From Welwitschia mirabilis (taxonomy: Eukaryota > Gnetophyta > Gnetopsida > Welwitschiales), in NCBI GenBank assembly GCA_051453625.1, contig JBOZIK010000001.1, positions 242,857,576-242,921,575 of the forward strand: a stretch of DNA of 64,000 nucleotides, given 5' to 3'. Positions 1 through 11,127 of the stretch are shown in pieces (within the stretch, counting starts at the first letter, position 1; the number at the start of each line of letters is the position of its first letter). Below the pieces are notes generated by a model. It worked only from the letters and a program-made list of their open reading frames with translations. It did no database searches and had not been told where the DNA came from. Made by a program: the position numbers and the translations under genes.

Positions 1-1059
1 AGGGTTGTTCTTAAAAAGAGGGCAAAAGAGATTATAAACACATTCGTGAATTACTATCATTATATTAAACATAATAATAATCAATTTACAAAAGATGTCA
101 TTATATTAAACATAGTAACCAATCTACCAAGATGTAGACATCAAAGACCAAAACAGAGAATTATGATCTTCCAAAGTTTTACATTCCATGAGTATAATGA
201 AATTTTAGGGAAGTGTTTTGATGCAACCTTGTAAGAATTATGATCTTCCAATTTATTCCATGGCTTTATTACTACAATACAATCAACAAAATAGATTATT
301 TAAATTAAGAGTGCTTGATATGAAAGAAGGAAGGCCGTCGGCTAGAAACTATAGCAAATGCAACTAATTTTATGATTTGTAGAATAATAAAATGGTAGCA
401 GTATAAAATGCATTGTGCAGCTGCAAGCTAAGATAAGGACGAGAGTAGTTCATAAGCTCTGCAAACGGGAAAAAAAATGCTACCACAAGTCAGGGAAGGC
501 AAATTTCATGCTTTGACTAGATGAGATTGAATGTGTGAGGCCTTAAGGCAAAAAGGCTAAATAGCGAAATGGTAGAAAGTCCAATTCAAAGATTGGTTTA
601 ACATTGCCTACGTAACACATAAAGTTCTATGAATGGACAAATTTCGTATGCTTACATTACTATTACTGTACGTTTTGAAGTGTTTTATTTTCATACAAGT
701 GCAAAAACTATACCTTGGTTGTTGCAAGTATAACCGATAGTGCTCTTTTTAACTCTGTCCCAACTTTTGACAACTTGCTTTACTCTAAAGTCATATGACA
801 CCTAAGTCTCAGAAAGGTAGCTGCATGTATTCTGTGTTTATTTTGACAACTTGCTTTACTTTAAAGTCCTATGACACCTGAAGCAGGGTCAAAGGTAGAT
901 GAAATCTCTACTAGGACAACTTGCTTTACTCTATAAGACATGATGTCCCAATACAGATTCTGTCTACCTTTGACCTTGCTTCCTGATCAAGGTCTTCTGT
1001 TAGGAGAAATTTAGTCAAAGGTCATCATTGAAACTTAAACTTGAGATCTCTCCAACAAA
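1..1059. other. AT-rich sequence, no gene recognised
   Basis: I see no coding signal on either strand. Reading frames are short and unlike any family I know. The only internal structure is a threefold short repeat at 769-948, listed separately. The stretch may be decayed transposon sequence, because an E-type LTR follows directly. Confidence 0.5.
769..948 (+). repeat. Three spaced copies of a ~30-bp motif
   Basis: The motif beginning GACAACTTGCTTTACT and continuing into AAAGTC-TATGACACC occurs at 769 and 845, and in shorter form at 915. The spacing is 76 and 70 bp. The first two copies differ at only a few bases. It is probably a small tandem duplication inside old repeat DNA; no function is suggested. 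Confidence 0.6.
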
Positions 1060-1362
1060 TTATGTTAAAAGGGGTATATAAGTCTAGTGTTTTGTAGAAA
1101 GTTCCACCATAGCACTATTTAAACCTCTCTTGAGGTTGTGTTATGTATCCAATTATAATTTTCTTTTGGAGGAGTGATTCTTGAGAGTAACTCCAACTCT
1201 ATGTTAGAAGCTTGATGCTTGTTAGCTTGTAATGTTGGAAGCATAAGTCTAATAAGAGCTTTGCCCTGCTTTCTATAGATGTAAATCATAGAGGAACTAA
1301 ACCACATAAACATCTCTATGTTTTTATTGTTTTGTTGTTTTCACTACTATTTTTCATTAACA
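1060..1362 (+). repeat. Copia LTR fragment, E family, followed by a primer-binding-like site
   Basis: The segment shares a long run with the LTR-like sequence at 1676-1840, including the phrase CCTCTCTTGAGGTTGT and the region around AGAAGCTTGATG. It contains a TATA-box-like TATATAA at about 1074-1080. It ends in AACA, and two bases later comes TGGTATTATAGT (1365-1376), a degraded match to the initiator-Met tRNA primer-binding site TGGTATCAGAGC. I read it as the 3' part of a plus-strand 5' LTR. The left boundary is not resolved. Confidence 0.6.
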
Positions 1363-1561
1363 AGTGGTATTATAGTGGTGTGCTTCAATATCCATTATGA
1401 AGGATTGAAGTCCTGATAACTAGATACTTGCTCTACTACCAAAGATAAAAGTATAGCAAATGGTTGAATGCTTAGTATTTGTATTCACTAAAACTTAGCA
1501 TCAAAAAATGCTTTCCGTCACTGCCAAAGCATAGACAAGCTAAATGTATTTCCCTTGTTAT

Positions 1562-1840
1562 AAGGTGAAGCCAAATTATGTTTGTTGCTTTGCAATGACA
1601 TATTCTAATGTTTACTATTGTTCAATTTTCTAAAAGGTGACATAGGATAAGATCACCTTGTGTGATATTAAAATAAAATTATGTTAAAAGTGGACAAGTC
1701 TAGTAATTTTCAGAAGGTTCCATCATAGCCCTATCTAAACCTCTCTTGAGGTTGTATTATGTATTCAATGGCAATTTTCTTTGGAAGACTAATTCTTAAG
1801 AGTAATTGCAACTCTATGGCAGAAGCTTGATGTTTGTTAG
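1562..1840 (+). repeat. E-family copia LTR, left half, interrupted at 1840
   Basis: It begins with GTGAAGCCAAAT, the same opening as the LTRs at 42308 and, in diverged form, at 27481. It breaks off after GTTAG at 1840. The matching right half resumes at 15386, so this LTR was the target of the large insertion between them. Only about 200 bp separate it from the LTR fragment at 1060-1362, which suggests an internally deleted element. Confidence 0.65.
1836..1840. repeat. Target-site duplication GTTAG, left copy
   Basis: GTTAG directly precedes the LTR edge at 1841 and recurs at 15386-15390 directly after the opposite LTR edge. The related uninterrupted sequence near 1228-1240 reads through with one GTTAG, as expected for the unoccupied site. 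Five bases is the usual Ty1/copia duplication length. Confidence 0.8.
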
Positions 1841-3009
1841 CGAAGAACAGATCAACCCTAGAGGGGGTGAATAGGTCCTAATAAAATAATAATGTACTTT
1901 GAAGCCCTACAAATAAAATGCATATAATCCACCAAAGGATCAAAGAATGTTTTAATGATGGAGAGTCACCATCGTTCAGCTTTTAGACACCAAGTCTCTA
2001 GCTAGCATAGATTAACTTCAACAGATGGTTTTCAGGCTCACCAGAAACCTGTACATTCACCAGTAGATTTTAGGGCTTATCCACAACCACAAAGGAATGG
2101 ATTGACGTGAGGTGCACAGATGCATGGTTCTTATCCACAAGTATAAGTGCAAAGAAAGCTCTGACAAGCTTGATTGGAAAGAGGAGAGTCCAAAAGAATT
2201 CTGATCACAAGATGAGCCAAGCACAGTGCATACAGTACATGTAACAGTATTTGATTTTTGTCTCTTTTGATCAACAGTCTCTCTTTACTCTTGTAAAGGA
2301 GGTATTTGAATAGAACGACTGGAAATAGCTGTTCATAGGGTAAGTGTGGACCGTTAGAATCTGGTTCTGCCTTTTCTTGTAAAGCGTGGAAGTACAATGG
2401 TTATAATTGAAACATGTTGGCTCAACCTTATAGAAATCTCAGTTGCCCTTATCATCCGATCGCCGTAACCAAAATCTTCAGTCGCCTTTGCTTGGTTTGG
2501 TTTTGACAGTCTTGAACATTTGGTTGCCCTTACAAAGATTGGGGGTCGACCTCTTCTGATTCAGTTTCACATACAGGTCACCTAAGCTTAATTGGTTAGT
2601 CACCTGCTTGATAACCGTTTCTTGTCTGGGTTGCATTGTGTTGCCCTTGTTTGTGTCTTCAGTTGCCCTCACTGGTAGTCGGCTGAAATTTCCAAATCCG
2701 GTCTGGTCGCCCTTGACAAGATGATCGGTTGCCCGCTTTTGTTTCATTTTGAAGCTGGTTGAACAGTCGGTTGCCACACTCGAGAAACACAGTCACTCAT
2801 GCTGGAACCCATCTTTATCTTACTAGCAGTTCGGTCACCTGATTAAGACATCCAGTCGCTTGCATTTCATGCGGGTGTTTATCTAAGTGATAGTTCGGTC
2901 GCCCAGATGAATTATACAGTCACCCATGCTAGAAAATCTCTGCCAAATAAACTAACTCCACACTCCACAAAACTCTTTAATTGATCAATGACAACAGGTT
3001 CTTCTAACA
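1841..3009 (-). repeat. 3' LTR of internal region A (LTR1)
   Basis: In the element's sense direction it starts TGTTAGAAGAACC (plus-strand 3009 leftwards) and ends next to the target duplication at 1840. A purine-rich stretch, AATGGGGAGTT, lies just outside it at 3010-3020 (minus strand) and fits the polypurine tract. Its length is 1169 bp. In sense order it holds a motif array (2930-2437), a TATA-like ATTATAAC near 2405 and a conserved end with ATTCACCCCCTCTAGG near 1855-1875. Confidence 0.85.
2437..2930 (-). promoter_or_regulatory. U3 array of GGTCGCCC-type motifs in LTR1
   Basis: About fifteen degenerate copies of a GGTCGCCC / GGTTGCCC motif (plus-strand reading) are spaced roughly 20-45 bp apart, with a palindromic GGTCGACC at about 2546. 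In the sense direction the array lies between the LTR start and the TATA-like site, where U3 enhancers belong. The same array is present in the other two LTRs (about 7225-7730 and 14845-15290). Any binding protein is unknown. Confidence 0.6.
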
Positions 3010-3335
3010 AACTCCCCATTTGTCATTGATTGAGGAAAAACAATACTTTTAAAAATGCATGCTCCCCCTTAATTGTATAATTGGACAGTCAAGATATATT
3101 GAAACAAGTTTTATTAGAGAAAAAGAAGCAGAGCTATATTAACCAATAGAGAATTTCATTTGCACAAAAGAAGATTTGTATTAACAAAATATTTGAAGCT
3201 TGATACATTTGAAAGTATACAATTTGTCCATCATTTTTAAAAAATTGCAGGTACAAGAAATGAAAGTACATAATTTCTCCCCCTTTTTGACTAAATCAAG
3301 GACATGGAGAACAAAAACAATACACAATTGAAACA

Positions 3336-4340
3336 TCATTCAGACTCAGAAGATTCTTCAGAAGACTGGGTAGCCTCGCTTTGAGAAGTATTAGCAACGG
3401 GAGTACCACTGGCGATGAGAGCTACCTTTATGTGTGTAGAGCGAGAGTCTAGGTGATGCAACAGGTAAAGAATCTCTGGTGTGTGCGAAGCCTTTACCTT
3501 GGGCCTGGAGGGTGTAGCAAGCCCCTAGGAAAGATGCATGCAAGAGATAGTAGCACAGTCAATAGGCCCCATGGGCTTAAGGACCTCTTGCCGAGAAAGT
3601 TGGGGAATGCTAAAGTGCTAACAGATCCGAGTAATAAGGAATGGGTAAGGCAAAAAGTGCCTCTTGTGAGGCTTAAGTTGGTTGACTATGTGCTTCAGCA
3701 TGATGCCTGGTGCATTGATATCGCATCTTCGGTCTAACGAGTAGAGGATGAACACTCGATAGTCCGAGAGTTCATCCGTATGCCCAACAATAGAAAGAAA
3801 ATTGTAGGAAAGAATTAAGTGAAGAAGACAAAACCTGGGAAGAAGATGAGAAGCTTTGAGATTCTTCTTCTAGGTGATGAAAGTGCCATCAAGATGCTAG
3901 GTTGCAGAGACTTTCTCTTCAAATGACTCTGCCATGGGCCACTATTTCCCTAGATTCCCTCGAGGTAACCCAGTGAGGGAAGCTATTAGATCTGTAACAA
4001 TGTGTATTTCTTGGCCAAATACAGAGGTAATGAAAGTAGAATGAGTAGCATCAAAATGAGCATTTGCCTCGAATAGGCATGTAACTAGAGGATAGCAAGT
4101 GCTTGAGACGTAAAGAAAATATGCCCAGTTTACCTCTTCAAGAAGAGTCTAGACTTCTCAAAGACTGAGGAACTAGACAGGTTCGCACGTCCTCTCCATT
4201 GCAATGGGGCTGGTCTCCAAGTTCTTTTCAAAGTTGTCTATGGCCTCTGTGCTTATTTTTGAGAAGATGTAGCTAGGAGATTTAGAGGCAACTTCCTTCT
4301 TGCGCTTCCCGAATCTCTCTCCAATTTGCTGAGAAGCCAT
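3336..4340 (-). pseudogene. Third ORF of element A, env-like / plant transposon protein type, broken
   Basis: Reading the minus strand from an ATG at 4340 gives one frame of 335 codons that ends at 3336 with an acidic tail (EESSESE). It is interrupted only by in-frame stops, about nine of them, and shows no frameshift. Internal wording includes FEKNLETSPIAMER, a cysteine-bearing middle part, HTDELSDYRVFILYSL and KPMGPID, all shared with the copy in element B. I recognise the general pattern of the 'putative plant transposon protein' / SIRE envelope-like family found after pol in plant retroelements; its biochemical role is unknown. It lies downstream of pol (which ends near 4880) and upstream of the 3' LTR. 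It is not functional in this copy. Confidence 0.7.
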
Positions 4341-4488
4341 GGTTGACCAGATTTAAGCAAGAAAAGCGCAGGAAAGCAGAGGAGTAGGCCATAAGAACAT
4401 GAGAAACGACAAAGAGCACAAAATGACAAGAGAGGGTTTTGAGGGCCTGAGCGGATTTTAAAATCCACGACACACTGCCTTAAACGTG

Positions 4489-4857
4489 GGCGACCAAGCG
4501 AATTGGTTGGTTGACCGGTGTAATTTTTAAAACTGGAACAGTAAGGTGGCAGTCGACCATGATAGAAACTTAGTCGACCTTGTGAGGGCAAAGATTTATA
4601 GGTAAAACTAAACCATATTTGGTCGACCCAATGAAACAAAATGGTCAACTCGATTTGATAGGAAAAATAGATTTACATGCAGTAGGCCCGAAGGAAATGA
4701 GTAGTTGACCCAGTGTAAAGAGAAGTTTGACAAGAAAAACAGATTCTCACGTGGCCGACCCAAAGGTAAGTAGAGGTCGAACCAGTGTAAAGAAAACTTT
4801 AACAGGTAAACCCAAATGAGATACGGTTGACCCATGTGACTGATGAGGTCGATCGAG
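4489..4857 (-). promoter_or_regulatory. GGTCGACC-type motif array between pol and the third ORF, element A
   Basis: About eleven degenerate copies of GGTCGACC(C) (plus-strand reading) lie between the pol end and the start of the third ORF. They are followed in sense direction by GTTTAAGG (4479-4486 region) and a leader rich in C and T before the ATG at 4340. The motif closely resembles the GGTCGCCC array of this family's LTR. I infer a promoter-like unit; there is no direct proof. Confidence 0.5.
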
Positions 4858-4869
4858 GTTCATTTTGAT

Positions 4870-6690
4870 ATAATAGTGAAGATTTTGAAGTTTAGTTAAG
4901 GCTGGGTTTTTTACGTCTTTCTCAGACAAGATACCCAGAAAGTAATGAAGTGTAGCAAAATGACCAGACGATAGAGGTTTGGTGAAAATATTAGCTAGTT
5001 GATCTGAGTACAAACATATTCAAGAGTTATAGTTTTCTTCTCAACTAAGTCATGGATAAAATGATATCTAAGATCGATGTACTTGGTGCGAATATGTTGA
5101 ACAAGATTGTGAGTGTGATCTGAATAGCACTCGAATGGTCACATAGAACAACAACTTCGGAGATGTCTATTTGATAATCTTTCAAAGTTTCTTTCATTCA
5201 TAGTGTCTGAATGCAACAAGCCCCGATAGCTATGTACTCAGCTTTTGTCGTGGATAGAGATATGGAACATTGCTTTTTGCTTTACCAGGCTGTAAGGCAG
5301 TTGCTAAAAAAAAAGCAATCACCACTCGTGCTCTTGCGATCATCTTTGTAACTGGCCTAGTTCGCATCACTGTAACTTGTTAAACTTAGTGAAGTATTAC
5401 TTAGATACGATAGCCCAAAATCAAGAGTACCTTTAGAATAGCGAAGTGTCCTCTTTGTAGTAGTAAAATGAGATTCTTTTGGTTTACCTTGATACCTGGC
5501 ACACAAACCAACATTAAATGCTATGTCAGGATGACTAGCCGCTAGATACAAGAGACTTCCAATGATGCTACGATGTAATTTTTGATCTACATCATTGCCT
5601 TTTTCATGAAGAGAAAGTTTGATATTAGTGGCCATCGGAGAGTCCACGCACTTTGCATTTTCAAGTCTAAATTTTTTGATAAGATCTGAAGAATATTTCT
5701 TCTGATTTATGAAAATACCATTATCATGTTGTTCGATTTGAAGACCTAAAAACATGTTAACTGGTCCAACCATACTCATTTCAAACTCGAAACTCATTAG
5801 ATTTGCAAAATCATTTGATAAAGCTTCCTTAGTTGATCCAAAAATAATGTCATCTATATAAGTTTGAACTAGAATTAAATCATTATCCACTGATTTTTTA
5901 AACAAAGTTCTGTCAATAGAGGCTTAGTAAAACTATGTTGAAGCAAAAAGGAGGAAAGTTTCTCATACCAGGCTCATGGAGCTTGTTTTAACTTATATAA
6001 AGCTTTGTTCAATTTGTAAACATATTCTGGATTGTGAGGATCAGCAAAGCCTTGTGGTTGTTTTACATAGACTACTTCCTCAATGTGACTATTTAGAAAG
6101 GCACTCTTTACATCCATTTGAAAAACCTTGATTTGCTTATAGCAGGCAAAAGGTAGAAACATTTTGACAGACTCAAGTCTAGCAACAGGAGCAAAAGTGC
6201 CACCACAATCTACTCCTCCTATTTGAGAGTACTCTTGAGCTACTAACCTAGCTTTGTTTTTGGTAATGACATTCTTTGTATTTACTTTATTTCTAAAAAT
6301 CCATTTCGTGCCTATCATATTTTTCCCAACTAGTTTAGGAACAAGAGACCACACCTTATTTTGAGAGAATTGTTCAAGTTCTTCTTGCGTTGCATTCATC
6401 CAACTGTGATCTGATTTTGCTTTCTTAAAAGTTTTGGGTTCAACCTAAGATAAGAGAGAAATATGAGCACTGAAATTCTTAAAAGAGGTTGTTGTGACTA
6501 TACCTTGTTCCTTGTTTCCAATGCCTGAATCTAGTGGATGATCCTTGAGCTCTTTGATTTTTGTAGTTTGCTTGGTTCTTGAATAGACTTTGTTGTAGTA
6601 AAAGGAAGGGGGGATTAGATCATCATCAGACTCAGAAGTTTTTGTTGAATTGGGTACATCATGAATCTTGATATTGATAGATTCTTCCAC
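4870..6690 (-). pseudogene. Copia pol fragment of element A (integrase tail, RT, RNase H)
   Basis: The 5'-most part (6690-6400) is the spacer after integrase. Reverse transcriptase starts in 6399-5974 with GTKWIFRNKV and FQMDVKSAFLN, and continues in 5905-5357 with the active-site motif YIDD intact, then the thumb and the beginning of RNase H. The RNase H core is broken after YSDAN near 5357. The terminal part (ANIFTKPL, at 4980-5000) is readable in another frame. Gag, protease and the integrase core are absent because the element ends at the gap at 6691. Confidence 0.85.
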
Positions 6691-6790
6691 NNNNNNNNNN
6701 NNNNNNNNNNNNNNNNNNNNNNNNNNNNNNNNNNNNNNNNNNNNNNNNNNNNNNNNNNNNNNNNNNNNNNNNNNNNNNNNNNNNNNNNNN
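6691..6790. other. Assembly gap of exactly 100 N
   Basis: A run of 100 N separates internal region A from LTR2. The round number suggests a placeholder of unknown true length. The missing 5' two thirds of element A may be real or may be lost here. Confidence 0.9.
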
Positions 6791-7811
6791 TGAATAGGTT
6801 GTAATAAAATAAAATTGTACTTGAAGCCCTGCAAATAAAATGAGAATACTCTACCAGAAGATCAAAAATTGTTTTAATGGTGGAGAGTTATCACCCTTCA
6901 GCTCTTAGACACTGAGTCTTTAGCTGGCTTAGATTAACCTCAACAAATGGTTTTCAGGCTCATTAGTAACCTGTACAATCACTAGTGGATTTTAGGGTTC
7001 ATCCACAATCGCAAATGAATGGATTGAAGTAAAGTGGACAGATACACAGTTCTTATCTACAAGCACAAATACACAGTTTAGTTCTTGATAGGCTTGATTA
7101 GAAAGAGAAGCGTCCAGAAGATTGCTATTCATAGAGGTAAGTGCAGATCATTGGAGTCTAGATTTGCCTTTTCTTGTAAAGCGTGGAACTACAAGGGTTA
7201 TAATCGAAATACGTTGGCTCGACCTTACATAATGTTTGGTCGCTCTTAGTATCCGGTCGCCCTTACTACAATGTCCGGTTGCCCTTGCCTGGTTTAGTTT
7301 TCACTACCTGTCTGACCTTATGCATTCAATTGCCATTACAATATTTGTGGGTCGACCTCTTCTGATTCGGTTTTACAGTCAGGTCGCCCGAGTATAATGG
7401 GTCGGTCGCCTGCTTGATAGACGTTTATTTTCTAAGCTACATGCGTTCGCACTAATTTGTGTCTTTGGTCGCCCTCACTTTCATCGGCTGAAATTTTTGA
7501 ATTGTGTTCGGTCGCTCTTGATAAGGTTTTCGGTCGCTCGCTCTTGTTTCAGTCTGTATATTGTTGACAGTCGATCGCCGTACTGGAAGACACAGTCACT
7601 CGTGATAGAAGCAGATTTTACCTTAATAACAATTCAGTCGCCCTGATAAGAAACTCCGGTCGCCTGTATTTGATTTGGGTTTTATGCTGGTGATAGTTCA
7701 ATCGCCCGGATGATATCTGCAGTCGCCCATGGTAGAATATCTCTGCAAAACACATTAACTCCACACTCCAAAAACTCGTTATTTGATTAATGACAACAGA
7801 TTCTTCCAACA
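6791..7811 (-). repeat. 3' LTR of internal region B (LTR2), left end lost in gap
   Basis: It aligns along its whole length with LTR1 and LTR3, and it ends at TTCTTCCAACA (7801-7811). Purine-rich AAAGGGTGAGTT (minus strand) lies next to it as the polypurine tract of B. Only about 30 bp of the LTR terminus are missing at the gap. It carries the GGTCGCCC array at about 7225-7730 and the ATTATAAC box near 7200. Confidence 0.85.
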
Positions 7812-8176
7812 AACTCACCCTTTGTCACTGATTGAGGAAAAATAACACTTTAAAAACAAATGCTTCCCCTTAATCTTATAATTGGACAAAGCAAGGTATA
7901 TAAAACAAGTTTTACTTAGAGTTTAAAGATGTAGAACTATATTAAAGCATTCGAGATTTTCATAAGCACAAAAATGTTTTGAGTTATCAAAATGTTTGAA
8001 GCGTGATACATTTAAGAGCATACAATTTGACCACCATTTTTCAAAAATACATTATGCAAGATATATCAGATGGTATAAAATATTAAGGTACAAAAATAGA
8101 TAATTTCTCCCCCTTTTTGACTAAATCAAGGACAGGGAGAACAAAAACAACAAAACGATAGGAACATCAGTCAGGC

Positions 8177-9170
8177 TCAGAGGACTTCACAGGAACGGGC
8201 AGCCTCACTTTGAGAAGTGTGAGCAACTGGAGTGCCACTAGCTATAAGAACTGCCTTAGTGTGCCTACTGCGAGAGTCTAGGTGGTGCAACAGATGCTGA
8301 ATCTTTGACTTATGGGAGGCCTTGAATTTGGGCTTGGAGGGTGCAGTAGACTCCTCAAAAGATGCATCCGAGAAAGGGGAGCATGGTCGATAGGCCCCAT
8401 GGGCTTAAGAGCCTCCTGCCGAGAAAGGCGAGGAATGCCAAGATGCTGACAAATCTGAGTGATGAGGAACGGATATGGCAGGGAACGCCGCTTGTGAGGT
8501 TGAAGTTGATGAACCATGTGCCGAAGCATGATGCCTGGTGCATCGATATCACGTCTTCAATCTAGAGAGTAGAGGATGAACACTCAATAGTCGGAGAGTT
8601 GATCACGGTGTCCTGCAATAGGAAGAAAGTTATATGAAAGATTAAGGTGCAAAAGATGAAACCTGGGAAAAAGATGAGAGGCTTTAAGAGTCTTCTTCCA
8701 GGTGATGAAAGTGCCACACACATGTTGAGTTGCAGAGTCTTTTTCTTTAAAAGACTCTGCTAGAGGCTAGTATTTCCCCAGGTTTCCCCAAGGTAACCCA
8801 ATGAGGGAAGCTAATAAATTTGCAATTATCTGCATTTCTTGGCCAAAGACAGATGTAATAATCATGGAATGAGCAGCATCAAATCTGACATTGGCATAAA
8901 ACAAGCGTGTGACCAATGGATAACAAATGCCTGAGACATGCAAGAAATAACCCTGGATTACCTCTTCGAGAAAAGCTTGGACCTCCCAAAGACTAAGGAA
9001 CTGCATAGATTTACATATCCTCTCCATGGCGATGGGGCTCGTTTCAAAATTTTTCTCGAAGTTGTCAATAGCCTTCGTGCTCATTTTGGAAAAAATATAA
9101 CTGGGAGGTCTTGAAGCAGCTTCTTTCTTTCTCTACTTGGATCCCTCTTCAGTTTGTTGAGATGTTTCGT
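8177..9170 (-). pseudogene. Third ORF of element B, env-like / plant transposon protein type, broken
   Basis: This is the homologue of the frame at 3336-4340. The open piece 9084-8767 contains MSTKAIDNFEKNFETSPIAM, LFYANVRFDAAHS and LIGLPWGNLG. The same frame continues through stops near 8776 and 8600 into LSYNFLPIAGHRDQLSDY, MLRHMVHQLQPHKRRSLPYP and KPMGPIDHAP. A one-base frameshift near 8350-8400 moves the tail (HLLHHLDSRS) to another frame. The FYAN-, GLP- and LPYP-type landmarks match what I know of the putative plant transposon protein domain. The equivalent of the A start codon is mutated. The frame lies between RNase H (ends 9658) and the 3' LTR. Confidence 0.72.
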
Positions 9171-9296
9171 AGACCAAATTTGAACAAGAAAAACGTGGGA
9201 AAGCAGAGGAGTGGGGCATGAGACAACAGAGAAAGAGACAGATGCTAAACGACAAATGAGAAGATGGAGGGCTTGGGCGGCGCATTGCCTTAAATG

Positions 9297-9606
9297 CGGG
9301 CGATCGATCAAATCGAGCGGTCGACTCGTCATTTATTTAAAAAGTTGAACAGTAAGATGACGGTCAACCCAGAATATAAACTCGGTCAACCCTATGAGGG
9401 AAAAGAGACATAGGTGGGTCTGAAAAACATTAGGTCGACCTAGTGAATTGAATCGGTCGACCCAATCTAACAGGAAGGTTATAGAAAAAATAGATCCACA
9501 CTCAGTTGACCCGAAGAAATGCAGCGACCGACCCTATGTTAAGACAGTTTGACAGATGAAACCGAGAGAGATAAGGTTGACCCATGTTATTGATGAGGTC
9601 GATCAG
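9297..9606 (-). promoter_or_regulatory. GGTCGACC-type motif array between pol and the third ORF, element B
   Basis: About ten GGTCGACC / GGTCAACC / GGTTGACC copies lie between the pol stop and the third ORF, at the same place as in element A. In sense direction the array is followed by CATTTAAGG (9288-9296) and by a leader with runs such as CTGTCTCTTTCTCTG. The conserved position in A and B supports selection or a shared origin; promoter function is inferred. Confidence 0.5.
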
Positions 9607-9657
9607 GGTTTATTTTGATCTAACAGTGAAAGTTTTGAATTCGACAGTTGAACTCTA

Positions 9658-10931
9658 TTATTCAGCTGAGGTTGGGTTTTTTAGGTCTCTCTCAGACACA
9701 ATACCTAGAAAATAACGGAGTGTAGCAAAGCAATTAGATGATAGAGATTTTGTAAGAATGTCCGCCAATTGTTCTTGAGTGGAGACATATTCAAGAGTTA
9801 TAATTTTTTTCTCAATCAAGTCACGGATAAAATGATACTTGAGATCGATGTGCTTGATGTGAGTGTGTTGAACAGGATTGTGAGCGATTTGGATAGTATT
9901 GGAATTGTTGCATAGAACAAGGACTCCAGATATTGCCATTCCATAATTTGTCAAAGTTTCTTTCATCCATAGTGTCTGAGTGTAACAAGCCCTGTCAGCT
10001 ATATACTTAGCTTCTGCTGTGGATAGAGATATTGAACATTGCTTCTTGCTGTACCATGCTGTAAGGTAGTTACCAAAGAAGAAGCAACCCTCACTGGTGC
10101 TGTTGCGATTATCCTTGCACCTAGTCCAGTCCGCATCACTGTAACCTATTAAATTTAATGAAGTATTACTTAGATACCATAGCCCAAAATCAAGAGTGCT
10201 TTTAACATAGCGAAGTATCCTCTTGGTAGGTATAAGATGTAATTCTTTTGGTTTGCCTTGATACCTGGCACACAATCCAACACTAAATGCTATGTCAGGA
10301 TGACTAGCCATTAGATAAAAGAGACTTCGAATGATGCTACAATATAATTTTTGATCCACATCCTTACTTTCTTCATCAAAAGTGAGTTTGATATTAGTAG
10401 CCATAGGAGAGTCCACAGACTTTGCATTTTTTAGTCTAAATTTCTTGATAAGATCTGAAGAATATTTGTTCTGATTTATGAAAATACCGTTTTCATGTTG
10501 TTGGATTTGAAACCTAAGAACATATTTACCATTCCAAACATACTCATTTCAAACTCAAAGCTCATTAGATTTGCAAAACCATTTGATAAAGCCTCATTGG
10601 CTGATCCAAAGATAATCTCATCTACATAAATTTGAAGCAGAATTAAGTCATTATTCACTAATTTTCTAAACAAAGTTCTCTCAATAGAGCCTCTAGTAAA
10701 ACTGTGCTAAAGTAAAAAAGAGGAAAGTTTCTCATACCAGGCTCTTGAAGCTTGTTTAAGGCTGTATAGAGCTTTGTTCAGTTTGTATACATATTCTGAA
10801 TAGTGAGGATCTGCAAAGCCTTGTGGCTGTTTCACATAGACCTCTACTTCAATATGACCATTTAAGAAGGCACTCTTTACATCCATATGAAAAACTTTAA
10901 TTTTCTTATAGCAAGGAAAAGCTAGGAACAT
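9658..10931 (-). pseudogene. Copia reverse transcriptase and RNase H of element B
   Basis: RT begins around 10931 with FHMDVKSAFLNGHIE and continues with KALYSLKQASRAWYEKL. The catalytic YVDD box appears as YVDE in 10673-10476, so one metal-binding aspartate is changed. RNase H occupies 10416-9658 as one open frame of 252 codons with YSDADW and LSTAEAKYI, but the CDN motif reads CNN. Frameshifts or stops separate the three pieces. It ends at a stop with KNPTSAE at 9658, just before the motif array. Confidence 0.88.
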
Positions 10932-11127
10932 TCTGATAGGCTCAAGTCTAACAACAGGAGCAAAAGTACCACCACAATCTACCCCTTCTATTTGAGAGTA
11001 CCCTTGAGCTACTAGACTAACTTTATTTTTGCTGATGGCATTCTTTTCATTTCTTTATTTCTAGACATCCATTTCATGCCTATGATATTTTTTCCAACAG
11101 GTTAAGAACAAGAGTCCAAACTTGATT

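Noticed and set aside
3453-3737. Plus-strand frame of 94 codons
   Set aside because: It is antisense to the third ORF of element A, which explains the sequence better; the frame at 8362-8565 is the equivalent shadow in element B.
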